In this document: positions 37,750 to 47,129 of the stretch, one piece after another
Position numbering within the stretch: the stretch's first letter is position 1
Layout: each line of letters begins with the position of its first letter
Notes under the pieces: generated by a model
What the model was told of the DNA's origin: nothing
Databases searched by the model: none
What the model saw: only the letters and a program-made list of their open reading frames with translations
Translations under genes and position numbers: made by a program
DNA from: Phytoactinopolyspora halotolerans
GTDB taxonomy: Bacteria; Actinomycetota; Actinomycetes; Jiangellales; Jiangellaceae
Reading direction: 5' to 3'
NCBI RefSeq assembly: GCF_010550675.1
Contig: NZ_JAAGOA010000007.1
Span: 157,991 to 221,990, forward strand
DNA: 64,000 nucleotides

Positions 37750-39719
37750 CGCTGATCTCCTCTCGCTAGGTCGACGGCGCAGCGGAAACCGACCGACGGC
37801 GAGCGGTCCAGGCCGGCGCCGCAGCGCAGGTACTTCACGGAGAAGTCCGGCGCCCGCACCCCGCCGTCGAAATACCAGTCCGACCCGTCCGCTCGCCAGC
37901 CGGACCCACCCTTGAGGATGAGAAAACGCGTCCGGCCGTCGGTGTGCTCGCTTTCGGTGAGGTTCCACACGGCCGGGCTTCCACGCTGCAGCAGTCCGGC
38001 CTCGCCGGCCACCTGCCACTCGTCCTCGGTGGGTAGCCGCAGCCCGGCCCAACGGGCGTACGCACGCGCGTCGTCCAGCTCGACGTGTGTCACCGGCTCA
38101 TCCTCCCGCCCTGCGGGCGGTGCGCCGTCCACGAAATGCGAGAGGAACCGCTCGGCGCGCACCGGCCGGTACCCGGTGGCACGGACGAACGCCGCGAACT
38201 CGGCGTTCGTCACCTCACGCCGTCCGATCGCGACGTCGCCGATGGTGACGACGCGGTGCAGAGTGCCGGTGTGATGCAGCCGGGGCGGCAGCGGCTTCCA
38301 CTCGTCGACGTACGGAGCCTCGCCGTACACGCCGGTCTCCCGTACCCGGTGGTGCACGACCAGCTCGTACCGGCCGGACGGCACGCGCTCCATGCCGTCC
38401 GGGACGGTCGGCGCGGTCCAGGTCGCGCGCGGCACCGACGTCCGCACGGCCGCCCGGGCGGGGAACGACACGTCATCGGCCAGCGACATCTCGCTCCCGC
38501 GCGGCGCCGCGCCGATCCCCACGTCGCCGGTGATGACCGCGGCGATCCCGCCGGCCGGCAACCGTCCACCGACGACGGTCCGCCCGCCCGCGTCCGCCGA
38601 GACGGTCAGGGCCGCGCCGGTGGCCAGCTCTGCGAAACCGGCATCGCCCGGCACCTCGGCCGCCAGCCAGGGCCCGTCGTAGTCACCACCGGTGTTGACC
38701 ACCGTCCACAGCACCACACCTCGATGCTCCCACCGGGAGGCGTACACCGGCACGTCGCCGCCGGGATGGTCGGCCAGCGGCGTCCAGTGCTCGCTCTGCA
38801 GCCAGGCCCGGTGCGTGGCCTGGACGCGTCGCATCGCCCGCAGCACCGACCGGTCCCGTTCGCTCCAACCGACCCAGACGCCGAAGACGTTCTCCCACAC
38901 CAGCATCCCGGAGCCGTTCAGCCAGGCGGAATGCAACTCTTCGAGGTGGCTGCGATGCCAGCGGCGGGTGTGGTGCAGGATGTGCCGCCGCTCGAACCAC
39001 TTGGCCCGGAGCACCCCCGGCACCGGCGAGTCCGCGAACCACTGCGCCCAGGACATCGCGTGGTCGTGCACGCGGGCCAGCGGCAGCCGCGACTCGCCTT
39101 CCATCGTCAGGCCGGGCCGCACCGCGTCCAGGGCCGTGCGGACGTGGACGCTGCCTTCCTTGGAGCTGTCCAGGAAGACGCCGTCCGCGCCGGTGCTCGC
39201 CACCAGGTCCGCCACCCGTTCCGGCTCGCTTTCCTCCCACGGATAGTAGGCCAGGTACACCCGGACGTCGTGCTCGCGGAACGCTGTCACCACGTCCGCC
39301 AGCTCCGGCACGTCCGTGTAGTAGTCGAACTGGTCGCGGTCGTCGATCCCCTGGTTCGGGTACGCATGCCAGAGCACGACGCCGTCGAATCCGCCGAAGT
39401 CGCGCTCGGCCGCGGCCAGGAACGCGTCGACGGTGAACGCGCCGCGGTCGTGGTCGTACAGCAATTCGTCCCACAGCCAGGTCAGGCAGACCACGAACGC
39501 GTCCGCCGGCTCGTCGTCGTATCGGGAGCCGTTGTAGCCGACGCGCCGGCGGGCCTCGGCGCGCCAGCGCGCCAGCTGTTCCCGCCACGCCGGCCAGTCC
39601 GCTGGGTCGTCAGGCGCGGCGAGGATCTTCGCCTCGTCCAATACCGAGAGGTCCGCCGCCGGGTCCAGCGGCACCGTGGTGTACATGTCGATGGGCCGGG
39701 GCACGTACGGGTTGAGCAT
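37746..39719 (-). CDS. TIM-barrel glycosidase-like domain fused to a SUMF1/formylglycine-generating-type domain
   Basis: 657 residues. Residues about 1-370 look like a glycoside-hydrolase-type barrel ([72 protein letters not shown]), followed by a beta-sandwich-like stretch. About 430-655 is a SUMF1 fold: [102 protein letters not shown]. True formylglycine-generating enzymes have a Cys five residues before the YRC cysteine; here it is Val, so that chemistry is unlikely. ATG 39719 has GAGGA 8 nt upstream; a GTG at 39734 overlapping the ribokinase stop is the alternative. Confidence 0.8.
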   Translation of the reverse strand: MLNPYVPRPIDMYTTVPLDPAADLSVLDEAKILAAPDDPADWPAWREQLARWRAEARRRVGYNGSRYDDEPADAFVVCLTWLWDELLYDHDRGAFTVDAFLAAAERDFGGFDGVVLWHAYPNQGIDDRDQFDYYTDVPELADVVTAFREHDVRVYLAYYPWEESEPERVADLVASTGADGVFLDSSKEGSVHVRTALDAVRPGLTMEGESRLPLARVHDHAMSWAQWFADSPVPGVLRAKWFERRHILHHTRRWHRSHLEELHSAWLNGSGMLVWENVFGVWVGWSERDRSVLRAMRRVQATHRAWLQSEHWTPLADHPGGDVPVYASRWEHRGVVLWTVVNTGGDYDGPWLAAEVPGDAGFAELATGAALTVSADAGGRTVVGGRLPAGGIAAVITGDVGIGAAPRGSEMSLADDVSFPARAAVRTSVPRATWTAPTVPDGMERVPSGRYELVVHHRVRETGVYGEAPYVDEWKPLPPRLHHTGTLHRVVTIGDVAIGRREVTNAEFAAFVRATGYRPVRAERFLSHFVDGAPPAGREDEPVTHVELDDARAYARWAGLRLPTEDEWQVAGEAGLLQRGSPAVWNLTESEHTDGRTRFLILKGGSGWRADGSDWYFDGGVRAPDFSVKYLRCGAGLDRSPSVGFRCAVDLARGDQR

Positions 39720-39730
39720 GGCGCGTGTCC

Positions 39731-40882
39731 TCACCGGGTTCGGTCCAGCAGAAAGCTGTCGATCTCCGCGCGGGTCGGCATCGACGACGACGCGCCGAAC
39801 CGCTGGACCGAGATGGCGGCCGCCGCCGACGCCCGGCGCAGCGCGTCGTCGATCGGGAGGTCTTCGGCCAGCCCCACGGCGAGCACACCGACAAACGTGT
39901 CACCAGCGGCGGTGCTGTCCACGGCATCGACGGCGAACGCAGGGACGTGTACCGGCGCGGCACCTTCGGCCAGGTGGATCGCGCCGCGCGAGCCCAGCGT
40001 CACGGTCACCGCGCGCGACCGCTTCGCCAACTGCCTGGCCAGCGACCACGAGTCGTCCGTGACGTCGTCGCCCGTACCCGCACCCGTCCCTGGCGTCGGC
40101 GCCGGTGCCGGGGGCGGTGCCGGTGCGTGCGCGGCCACGCGACCGCGACCTCCACCGCGAGCGCCCGCGCCGTGGCCACCGGTCAGGATCGCGGCCTCGT
40201 GCTCGTTCGGGACCAGCAGGTCGATCTCCCCGAGCAGTTCATCCGGAAGCGGAACCGCCGGGGCAGGGGTCAGTACCGTCCGCACCCCCACCGAGCGGGC
40301 GAACGCGGCAGCCTCGGCGACGACGCTCAGCGGCAGCTCAAGCTGGAGCAGCAGCGTCCCGACGGACTCGATCGCGGTCCGGTGCGCGTCGGTCAACGCG
40401 GTCACGGTGCCGTTGGCGCCGGGCACCACCACGATGGAGTTGTCGCCGTCGCCGTCGACGACGATGTGTGCGGTGCCGGTCGGCTCGTCGGCGCTGATCA
40501 GGCCGCCGGTGTCGACGCCGTCGCCGCCGAGCACCGTACGGATCTGCCGGCCGAACTCGTCGTCGCCGACGGCGCCCAGGAACCGCACCGATCCTCCGGC
40601 CCGGGCCGCTGCGAGCGCCTGATTGGCGCCCTTGCCGCCCGGGATGGTGCGGAATGTCTGGCCGGTCACGGTCTCACCCCGCTCCGGCGCGCGCTCCGTG
40701 GTCACCACCAGGTCCATGTTGGCGCTGCCGAGGACCGCGATCCCCGTTCTCCTCGGCGTCTCGCCGCTCAACTCCCCTGGTCGCGCTCGACTTCTCGCCC
40801 GCTCCGCGGACGGCTCCGCCCGATCTCCGCCAACCCAACCCGGGAGCCGGCCACTCCGCTCGCTCGGCGTCTCGCCGCTCAT
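39731..40882 (-). CDS. rbsK: Ribokinase
   Basis: 383 residues. PfkB features: [86 protein letters not shown] and [18 protein letters not shown] with the catalytic Asp. Phosphorylates ribose to ribose-5-phosphate. Two oddities: a 38-residue N-terminal extension produced by a 111-bp duplication, so that ATG 40882 and TTG 40771 sit in near-identical contexts, and a Gly/Pro/Ala low-complexity insert of about 40 residues (around 40060-40190) in the middle of the fold. It follows the four ADP-ribosylglycohydrolase genes after 145 bp holding a long hairpin. Confidence 0.92.
   Translation of the reverse strand: MSGETPSERSGRLPGWVGGDRAEPSAERARSRARPGELSGETPRRTGIAVLGSANMDLVVTTERAPERGETVTGQTFRTIPGGKGANQALAAARAGGSVRFLGAVGDDEFGRQIRTVLGGDGVDTGGLISADEPTGTAHIVVDGDGDNSIVVVPGANGTVTALTDAHRTAIESVGTLLLQLELPLSVVAEAAAFARSVGVRTVLTPAPAVPLPDELLGEIDLLVPNEHEAAILTGGHGAGARGGGRGRVAAHAPAPPPAPAPTPGTGAGTGDDVTDDSWSLARQLAKRSRAVTVTLGSRGAIHLAEGAAPVHVPAFAVDAVDSTAAGDTFVGVLAVGLAEDLPIDDALRRASAAAAISVQRFGASSSMPTRAEIDSFLLDRTR
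40752..40881. repeat. In-frame duplication of the ribokinase start region
   Basis: CTCGGCGTCTCGCCGCTCA occurs at 40752-40770 and 40863-40881, 111 bp (37 codons) apart. Each copy ends in a start-like codon on the minus strand (TTG 40771, ATG 40882) preceded by GGGGAG or GGCGGAG. The intervening codons encode a low-complexity Arg/Gly/Ala stretch. Confidence 0.8.
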
Positions 40883-40933
40883 CTCCGCCTCACGTCTCCT
40901 TCACTTCTCATTCGCCCAGCCACCGGCGGTACG

Positions 40934-40995
40934 TCGTGGGCTCAGGTAACGCTTGCGGGCCCGGATGCCGCTCCAAGCGTTACCTGAGCCCACGA
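40934..40995. terminator. Perfect 22-bp hairpin between ADP-ribosylglycohydrolase and ribokinase genes
   Basis: Bases 40934-40955 (TCGTGGGCTCAGGTAACGCT...) pair perfectly with 40974-40995 over an 18-nt loop. It lies 32 bp after the stop of the minus-strand ADP-ribosylglycohydrolase gene, inside the long gene train, so it may terminate or attenuate transcription before ribokinase. No T-run. Confidence 0.7.
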
Positions 40996-41027
40996 GGCAC
41001 GCCACATCTCGCACATTGCGCCGGACC

Positions 41028-42461
41028 TCACATGTCTCGGGCCACGGCAAGCGTGCGCCGCGCCAGCTCGTCGAACCCGATGCCGTCGAAGCCGCTGAGC
41101 GTGGACGACACCCGGTTGCGCAGCGGCGCGATCCAGTACTCCGGCAACGACGACGCTCCCAGCAGCCCGCCCAGCACCGAACCCACGGTGGCGCCGTTGG
41201 AGTCCGTGTCCCAGCCGCCGCTCACCACCAGGGTGATCGCGCGGCTGAACCGATCGCCGGTCACCGACGGCGGGGTCTGCCCCGCGTACACCAGGGCAGC
41301 CACCGTCAATGCGGCATTGTTCAGCACGTGTACCCAGTGCAGGTCCCCGTACCGCCGCTCGACCGCGTCCATGCCGTCCTCGAAATCCGGGTACTCGCCC
41401 GGTAGCGCACGCGCGAACCGTACCGCCTCCGCGTACCGGGACGACGCCGGGATCACTGACAGCCCCGCGTCGAGCACCTCGTCCACCGAGTCCGCCACCA
41501 GAGAGGCGGCGCAGGCGGCGGCGACGAACATCTCGCCGTACACGCCATTGCGGGTGTGGCTGAGCACGGCGTCGTGCCAGGCCAGTTCGGCGGCGCGCGC
41601 CGGATCGCCCGGATAGACCCAGCCGAACACGTCACCCCGGATCTGCGCGCCGATCCAATCCCGGAACGGGTTGCGCACCCGAGCCGTCCGCGGTGGCGTG
41701 ATGCCGAGCAGAAGGTTGCGATAGGCGACCCGCTCCGCGGTGAACACCCGGCCGGCCGGAAGCTCCGCCAGCCAGGCCGCAGCCACGTCCTCGGTGCCCA
41801 GTCCCGCGCCGTGCGCCTGGAGCAGCGAGAGGTTCAGCATCGGGAAGTTCAGATCGTCGTCTTCCGGCATGCCGTCGATGTTCTCGGCGAGGCTGGTCAC
41901 CGCGCTGCGCCGGTTCCACGGCCGGCGTGCCGCCACGTCGTCCGGCAATCCCTCCGCCGTGAACCAGCCCGCCAGCGGCCACCGCCCCGTGGCCTCCAGG
42001 ATCTCCCGGATGCCGCGCCGCGGAATCTTCTCCACCGGCTTGCCGAGCAGGCAGCCCGCCGCCCGGCCGAGCCACGCACCGTGCACCCGATCGATGAGCT
42101 CGTCGGACGGCGACGGCGACGGCCACGGCGACGGCCACGGCGACGGCGACCGGGGCCTGGCGCCGGACGGCTCCGTGGCCTGTGCCCACGCCGGCGCAAC
42201 CGCGCGGATCTCCGCCAGCCCGGTCGGCTCCACCGTGTCGAACGGTGAAGGCCGCTGATCGATCTCATCGAGGATCCTTACGGCGGTTGCGCGCAGCGGA
42301 TCCGGCGCCGGCACATCGGAGGCACCGGAGTGCAGCGGCGCCGGGTCTCCACCCGCCGCCACCCACTGTTCCCGCAGGTCATCCACGTCCACGCGATCCT
42401 GGCGGGCCTGGTGCAGCGCATGTCCGACCAGATCCTCCGGCTGCACCCAGGTCAGACGCAC
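41028..42461 (-). CDS. ADP-ribosylglycohydrolase family protein, copy 1 (most divergent)
   Basis: 477 residues. A proline/serine-rich linker (SPSPWPSPWPSPSPSDE, from a short DNA repeat) splits a 110-residue N-terminal region from the catalytic domain: VHGAWLGRAAGCLLGKPVEK, EDDDLNFPMLNLSLLQ (position of the TDDT metal motif), HDAVLSHTRNGVYGEMFVAAACAAS, WVHVLNNAALTVAALVYAG and VSGGWDTDSNGATVGSVLGGLLG (C-terminal metal motif). DraG-type fold: binuclear metal N- or O-ribosyl glycohydrolase. The GWDTDSNGA form is typical of family members found with sugar catabolism rather than protein de-ADP-ribosylation. GTG 42461 has AGGAGG 10 nt upstream. Confidence 0.88.
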   Translation of the reverse strand: MRLTWVQPEDLVGHALHQARQDRVDVDDLREQWVAAGGDPAPLHSGASDVPAPDPLRATAVRILDEIDQRPSPFDTVEPTGLAEIRAVAPAWAQATEPSGARPRSPSPWPSPWPSPSPSDELIDRVHGAWLGRAAGCLLGKPVEKIPRRGIREILEATGRWPLAGWFTAEGLPDDVAARRPWNRRSAVTSLAENIDGMPEDDDLNFPMLNLSLLQAHGAGLGTEDVAAAWLAELPAGRVFTAERVAYRNLLLGITPPRTARVRNPFRDWIGAQIRGDVFGWVYPGDPARAAELAWHDAVLSHTRNGVYGEMFVAAACAASLVADSVDEVLDAGLSVIPASSRYAEAVRFARALPGEYPDFEDGMDAVERRYGDLHWVHVLNNAALTVAALVYAGQTPPSVTGDRFSRAITLVVSGGWDTDSNGATVGSVLGGLLGASSLPEYWIAPLRNRVSSTLSGFDGIGFDELARRTLAVARDM

Positions 42462-42495
42462 GGTGCCGGCACCTCCTGCGCTACGGGCGTCCGGT

Positions 42496-43650
42496 TCATC
42501 GCTCGGTCAGCTCCCGCAGCGCCGCGTCCGCCGCGTCCCGACGTGCCCGATCCGCAGCGCGGATCTCCGCGGTCACCTCGGCGAGCCGGACTCCGGGCGC
42601 CACCAGGTCGGTCCTGCTCGCCGTGCTGACCGTGCTCGCCAGGTCCGTCGGTACGACGTCGCGCCCGCCCAGGGTGCCGGCGATGGCTCCGGCCATGGAG
42701 GCGATCGAGTCCGAGTCCCGGCCGTAGTTGACCCCGCCGAGCACCGCGTCGCGCCACTCGCCCTTGCTGATGACCAGCATCGCGAGCGCGATCGGCAACT
42801 CCTCGATGCTGTGCAGGCGGCTCGGCCGGCGGGCACCGAGGCCCTGGTCGCGGTAGTTCTCGCCCACGGTGTCGAACGGTCGCATCGCCGCGCGCAACAC
42901 ACCCGACTCGACGGCCTCCGCCCAATGCGACACTCCGGCCGCGGCCTCGGTGACCGCTTCGATCGCGCCTCGGGTGCCGTCCTTGGCCAGTCGTAACGCC
43001 GCGTCGATGACGTCGTCGACGCTCGCACCGGGCCGCGCAGCCGCGGCCACACATGCGGCCATCACCCCCGCCGCTTCCCGACCGTACGACGACTGGTGCG
43101 CCCCGGCCACGTCCAGCGCCTCGGCGTACGCGGCATCCGGATCGGCCGCGTTGACGATGCCGACCGGTGCGATGTACATCGCCGCGCCGCAGTTCACGGC
43201 GTTGCCCACACCGGCCTCGCGCGGATCCGCATGCCCCCAGTGCAGCCGCAAGGCCATGTACTTCTCGGCCAGGAAGACGCGCTGCAGCGGCAGCGCCTCC
43301 TTCTCCAGCTCCGGGATCCAGACCTGTTCGGAGAGCATCAGCGGAACGAACCGCTGAGCCATGTCATACGCCGTCAAATGAGCACGCGCCTGGGCGTAGA
43401 CCTCGACCATCAGATGGGTCATCAGGGTGTCGTCGGTGATGTGTCCGTCGCCCTTGTGGTACGGGGCAATCGGGCGAGCTGTCTGCCAGTCCGCGTAGTA
43501 CGGACTGACGATGCCCTCCACCCAGCCGCCCCACCGGTCCACGATCTGCGCCGGAGACCAGCCCTCCGTCGCTCCGCCCAGGGCATCGCCGACCGCGGCC
43601 CCGAGGAGACACCCCACGGCCCTGCTGGTCAGCCCAGGTTCATTGCTCAC
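42496..43650 (-). CDS. ADP-ribosylglycohydrolase family protein, copy 2
   Basis: 384 residues with complete metal motifs: CLLGAAVGDALGGATEGW (N-terminal GDALG), GDGHITDDTLMTHLMVEVY (TDDT), WGHADPREAGVGNAVNCGAAMYIAPVGIVNA, ISKGEWRDAVLGGVNYGRDSDSIASMAGAIAG (RDSDS). It resembles family members such as those annotated for dinitrogenase-reductase-activating or nucleoside-like hydrolysis; the true substrate is unknown. GTG 43650 has AAGGGAG upstream and overlaps the previous gene by 11 nt. Confidence 0.92.
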   Translation of the reverse strand: MSNEPGLTSRAVGCLLGAAVGDALGGATEGWSPAQIVDRWGGWVEGIVSPYYADWQTARPIAPYHKGDGHITDDTLMTHLMVEVYAQARAHLTAYDMAQRFVPLMLSEQVWIPELEKEALPLQRVFLAEKYMALRLHWGHADPREAGVGNAVNCGAAMYIAPVGIVNAADPDAAYAEALDVAGAHQSSYGREAAGVMAACVAAAARPGASVDDVIDAALRLAKDGTRGAIEAVTEAAAGVSHWAEAVESGVLRAAMRPFDTVGENYRDQGLGARRPSRLHSIEELPIALAMLVISKGEWRDAVLGGVNYGRDSDSIASMAGAIAGTLGGRDVVPTDLASTVSTASRTDLVAPGVRLAEVTAEIRAADRARRDAADAALRELTER

Positions 43651-44776
43651 CCATACTCCCTTTCACCAGTTCTAGCAGGTCGGCACGCGCCAGCGACGGT
43701 GCGCAGCACCCGACCAGCGTGCGGCAGCGCTGCACCCAGCTGTCCGGGAACGACGACGCGCCTCGTGCGGCGCCGACCAGCGCGCCGGTCAAAGCCGGTG
43801 CACTGTCCGCCAGCGACGACAGGCACGCTGCCGCCGTCACCGCCTCGATCGACGGGGTGCCGGCACGGAGCGCGACGTCGGCGAGTGCCGCGGCGACGGC
43901 GACGGTCTGCGCGGCCGCGGTCCCGTACGAGTAGACCCGGTCGACGACGTCGTCGAGCAGGGGAATCGCCTCGGCGGGCGACGACGTGGTGGTGACCGCG
44001 TCGAGTGCGGTACGCGTGGTGCGCCCGATCAGCGTGTGCTCGGGCAGTTCGGACAGCAACGCCCGACGCGGGCGCATGGGGTCCACAGGGAGCGACGCGA
44101 TGGTCCGGGCGATGGCGCGGGCAGCCAGCACACCGTCGCCGGCGTTCGTGACCTCGGCGTCCCACTCGGCGACGTCGGCGGCGTGGTCGGGGTCGGGGTC
44201 GCCGATCATCGCGCCGATCGCGACCGCGCGGATAGCGGCGGCGTCGTCGAAGTGATGCGGGTTGTCGTGGCCTGTGCGTGGCGGCAGGACGCCGCGGCGG
44301 AGCGCATCGACGGCCGTGGCCACGCTGATCCGGCCGCGGGGAACGCCATCGGACTCGGCCGCCTTGAGCCACATCGCGTGGACACGTTCACGGGACCAGT
44401 CGCTCTCGCCTGTCCCGGGTCGCTGCCCGAGCCCGCCGGCCGGACGCGCGGTGTTCAACCAGGTCAGGGTCCAGGCGGCCCATTCGGCGTCGTCGCTGGG
44501 GCCGAAACGGAGTGGCGTCACGTCCTGGTTCAAGGCGAAGGGCACCGGGAGTGAAGTGACGTTGTGCTCCTCGGCGAACGTGTCGAGTTCGCGGCGGAGA
44601 CGCCGAGTCCAAGCCGGCAGCGCATGCGAACGGTGCTGACGCGCCGGCCAGCCGGCGGCGTCACCGATCGCGAGCCCGACGACCGCGCCGACCGCTCGGT
44701 CATCCTGCACGTGACGGCCTGCCGAGCTCGCGCCGTTCGGCTCGTCGTGCCGGGCATTGTGGTGTTCACCGGGCAT
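43640..44776 (-). CDS. ADP-ribosylglycohydrolase family protein, copy 3 (degenerate C-terminal motif)
   Basis: 378 residues. GAVVGLAIGDAAGWPARQHR and RFGPSDDAEWAAWTLTWL stand for the GDALG and TDDTEW motifs. The last motif, normally G(R/G)D(S/A)D(S/T), is replaced by SSLADSAPALTGALVGAARG, so one metal-binding Asp is missing. It may bind metal weakly or act as a non-catalytic partner. ATG 44776 follows GGAGG and overlaps the stop of copy 4 by 11 nt; its own stop overlaps copy 2 by 11 nt. Confidence 0.88.
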   Translation of the reverse strand: MPGEHHNARHDEPNGASSAGRHVQDDRAVGAVVGLAIGDAAGWPARQHRSHALPAWTRRLRRELDTFAEEHNVTSLPVPFALNQDVTPLRFGPSDDAEWAAWTLTWLNTARPAGGLGQRPGTGESDWSRERVHAMWLKAAESDGVPRGRISVATAVDALRRGVLPPRTGHDNPHHFDDAAAIRAVAIGAMIGDPDPDHAADVAEWDAEVTNAGDGVLAARAIARTIASLPVDPMRPRRALLSELPEHTLIGRTTRTALDAVTTTSSPAEAIPLLDDVVDRVYSYGTAAAQTVAVAAALADVALRAGTPSIEAVTAAACLSSLADSAPALTGALVGAARGASSFPDSWVQRCRTLVGCCAPSLARADLLELVKGSMGEQ

Positions 44777-45749
44777 CGCGTGCCTCCGCCAGTCGCTCAG
44801 CAAGGCCGGAAAGGTGCAGGCCGCGCACGACGTCGCCGAGGCAGCGGCCGGTGACCGGGCCGATGTCGGTCCAGTCCGCCGGGATCGCCTCGTAGCCGCC
44901 GAGTGCGCCGGCCATCGCGCCGGAGATCGCGGCCGTGGTATCAGCGTCCCGTCCCATCGACACGGCAAGCGGGACGGCATCGGCGAATCGGCCGCCGGCG
45001 GCGATGAAGGCGGCGACGGCGATCCCGACCGCCTCCGGCGCAAGGTCGGTCCACGGGTAGCGGCGGGTGACCAAGGTGTCGAGGAGCGCCGGGACGTCCA
45101 GTGGCCGGCCGGACCTACCCGCGTCGCCGGCGTGCTCGCGTGCCTGATGGATCGAGCGAGCGGTCCAGCTGTTGGCGGGGACGGTACGCGCGGCCGCGGC
45201 CACCACGTCATCGACGTCAGCGCCGGCCATGGCCGCGGCCACAGCGGCAGCGACGGCCTGGCCGGCGTAGATTCCCTCACCGGCGTGGCTGACGGCACCG
45301 TCGATCGCCGCCAGCCGTGCCGCTTCGGCCGGATCGCCGGCGGCGAAGACACCGTGCACTGCCGAGCGCATGGCCAGACCGTCACTCCACGAATGCAGGT
45401 GCTCGCCGCTGGCGGGTGGCCGGAGCCCGGCGCGGAGGTTCTCGACCGTGCCCAGCTCGCTGAACCCGGCGCCGGGGAAGCCCTCGGTGCGCCTGGTGAG
45501 GTGCTCGATCCAGGCGTCGGCGACATGATCGCTGGTCAGCGCCGATCCATGCTCCAGGAGCAAGATCGCGCTGAACGCAGCGTACTCGGTGTCGTCGGTG
45601 CCGGATCGCGCATCGGTGAGGAAGCCGGTCACCCGGCCCCAGCGGTGTGCGATCGCCTCGGCGGTCATGTTCTCCGCCGGGGCGCCCATCGCGTCACCGA
45701 TGGCCAGCCCCACCAGGCAGCCGCGGGCACGGTCGAGGGAAGAAGTCAC
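44766..45749 (-). CDS. ADP-ribosylglycohydrolase family protein, copy 4
   Basis: 327 residues with all motifs: RARGCLVGLAIGDAMGAPAENM, TDARSGTDDTEYAAFSAILLLEH, DGAVSHAGEGIYAGQAVAAAVAAAMAG, PLAVSMGRDADTTAAISGAMAGALGGYEAIP. A canonical single-domain family member; first of the four in transcription order. GTG 45749 overlaps the stop of the ABC substrate-binding gene (GTGA), a strong sign that import and hydrolysis belong to one pathway. Confidence 0.93.
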   Translation of the reverse strand: MTSSLDRARGCLVGLAIGDAMGAPAENMTAEAIAHRWGRVTGFLTDARSGTDDTEYAAFSAILLLEHGSALTSDHVADAWIEHLTRRTEGFPGAGFSELGTVENLRAGLRPPASGEHLHSWSDGLAMRSAVHGVFAAGDPAEAARLAAIDGAVSHAGEGIYAGQAVAAAVAAAMAGADVDDVVAAAARTVPANSWTARSIHQAREHAGDAGRSGRPLDVPALLDTLVTRRYPWTDLAPEAVGIAVAAFIAAGGRFADAVPLAVSMGRDADTTAAISGAMAGALGGYEAIPADWTDIGPVTGRCLGDVVRGLHLSGLAERLAEARDAR

Positions 45750-47107
45750 CGCCGGTACCGCTCCAGGACGTCGTTGCCCTCACCGGTCAACTTCGCGCCG
45801 AGTTCGTCCAGCGAGATCTCATCGGCGAAGAACTGCTGCAGACTCGGCTCGGAGACCTTGGCCTTCCATTCCTCGAACCCCTTCACCAGCTGGAACGGCG
45901 CGATCTCCAGCACGTCCGCGGTGGCGACGGCGACATCCCAGCCCGTCTCCGGGTCGTTGAGCTCGGGCGCCTCGGCGGCTTCCTGGCTGGTGGGGAGCAG
46001 CCAGTCACCGGCGGCCAGCTTCACCTGGTTCTCCGCGTTCAGGAAGTACTCGATGAACTGGACGGCGTACTCCGGGTACTCGGTGTCGGCGGAGACCGAC
46101 AAGGTCTGCGAGACGGCTCCTTGCTGCTGGCTGTCCCCTTCCAGCGCAGGCAGGGTTACCCACTCGAAGTCGTCCGGCGCCTGCTCCATCAGCTGTTGAC
46201 GCAGCCAGATCGCGCCCGGCAGCATCGCGTACTGGCCGTCGAAGAACGCCGGGAGCGCGTCCGTCGACGACATGCCCAACCCGTCCGGCGAGGCCGATTC
46301 GTCGGTGTAGATCATGTCGTGGATCCGGCCGAGCACCTCGGCCTCGGCGTCACCGAAGACCGCGGTGGCCTCGCCGCTGGGGTCCTCGAAGAACTCCGCG
46401 CCGTAGTTCCGGGACAGGTTGAGGATGCGGTTGGTCGGCGACTTCAACGGGTACACCGCGCCGTACCGGTCGTCGGTGGTGAGTTCCGCGGCCACCTCCG
46501 TGAACTCGTCCCACGTCCACGGGTCGTCGACGGTGGGGAGTTCGATCCCCGCGTCCTCGAGGATTGTGGCGTTGGCGAAGACCACCTGCGATTCCTGCAG
46601 GAACGGCACGCCGTACACGGCGTCGTCGTAGGTGACCGTGTCCCACGCACCCTCGCGGATGTCCGAGCGGATCTCGTCGGAGAGATATCCGGACAGGTCG
46701 AGAACGTTTCCGCGGTCGCCGAACTCTTGCAGCACGGTCGACTCGTAGTGGAAGACGTCCGGCGCGGTGCCGCCCTCGAATGCGGTGAGCAGCTGGTCGT
46801 TGACGTTGTTCCAGTCGCCCTGCAGCAGGTCGACCTGGATGTTGGGGTGTTCGTCGTTCCAGGCGTCGACGATCTCCTCGTTCGCCTCCATCGAGGCGGT
46901 CTGCCAGGCGAGCGTCTGGAATTCGAGCGTGATCGGCTCTTCCGGCTCCGCTGGCTCCTCGGCGGCGTCGCCGCCCGAGCCCTCGGCGCCGTTCGACTCG
47001 GTGGAGCTGTCCGAGTCGTCCGAATCGTCGCCGCCACACGCGGTCAGCAGCAGCGCGATACCGGTCAGGCCGGCGGCCACCGTGCTCCATCGTCTCTTGA
47101 TGGTCAT
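45746..47107 (-). CDS. ABC sugar transporter substrate-binding lipoprotein
   Basis: 453 residues. Signal peptide with lipobox IALLLTACGGDDSD, an acidic linker, and an extracellular solute-binding family 1 (MalE/UgpB-like) fold: EPITLEFQTLAWQTASMEANEEIVDAWNDEHPNIQVDLLQGDWNNVNDQLLTAFEGGTAPDVFHYES, AVYGVPFLQESQVVFANATILEDAGIELP, FFDGQYAMLPGAIWLRQQL, AVQFIEYFLNAENQVKLAAGDWLLPTS. Binds the imported (probably ribosyl or oligosaccharide) ligand. ATG 47107 is 6 nt after GGAGG; the ATG at 47113 directly abuts it and is less likely. Confidence 0.93.
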   Translation of the reverse strand: MTIKRRWSTVAAGLTGIALLLTACGGDDSDDSDSSTESNGAEGSGGDAAEEPAEPEEPITLEFQTLAWQTASMEANEEIVDAWNDEHPNIQVDLLQGDWNNVNDQLLTAFEGGTAPDVFHYESTVLQEFGDRGNVLDLSGYLSDEIRSDIREGAWDTVTYDDAVYGVPFLQESQVVFANATILEDAGIELPTVDDPWTWDEFTEVAAELTTDDRYGAVYPLKSPTNRILNLSRNYGAEFFEDPSGEATAVFGDAEAEVLGRIHDMIYTDESASPDGLGMSSTDALPAFFDGQYAMLPGAIWLRQQLMEQAPDDFEWVTLPALEGDSQQQGAVSQTLSVSADTEYPEYAVQFIEYFLNAENQVKLAAGDWLLPTSQEAAEAPELNDPETGWDVAVATADVLEIAPFQLVKGFEEWKAKVSEPSLQQFFADEISLDELGAKLTGEGNDVLERYRR

Positions 47108-47129
47108 GCTCATCCTCCTTTGGTTGAAC

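Noticed and set aside
37750..38052. N-terminal extension of the CoA transferase
   Set aside because: It lies inside the SUMF1-fusion gene in another frame; the family starts at ATG 37749 with GAGGAG.
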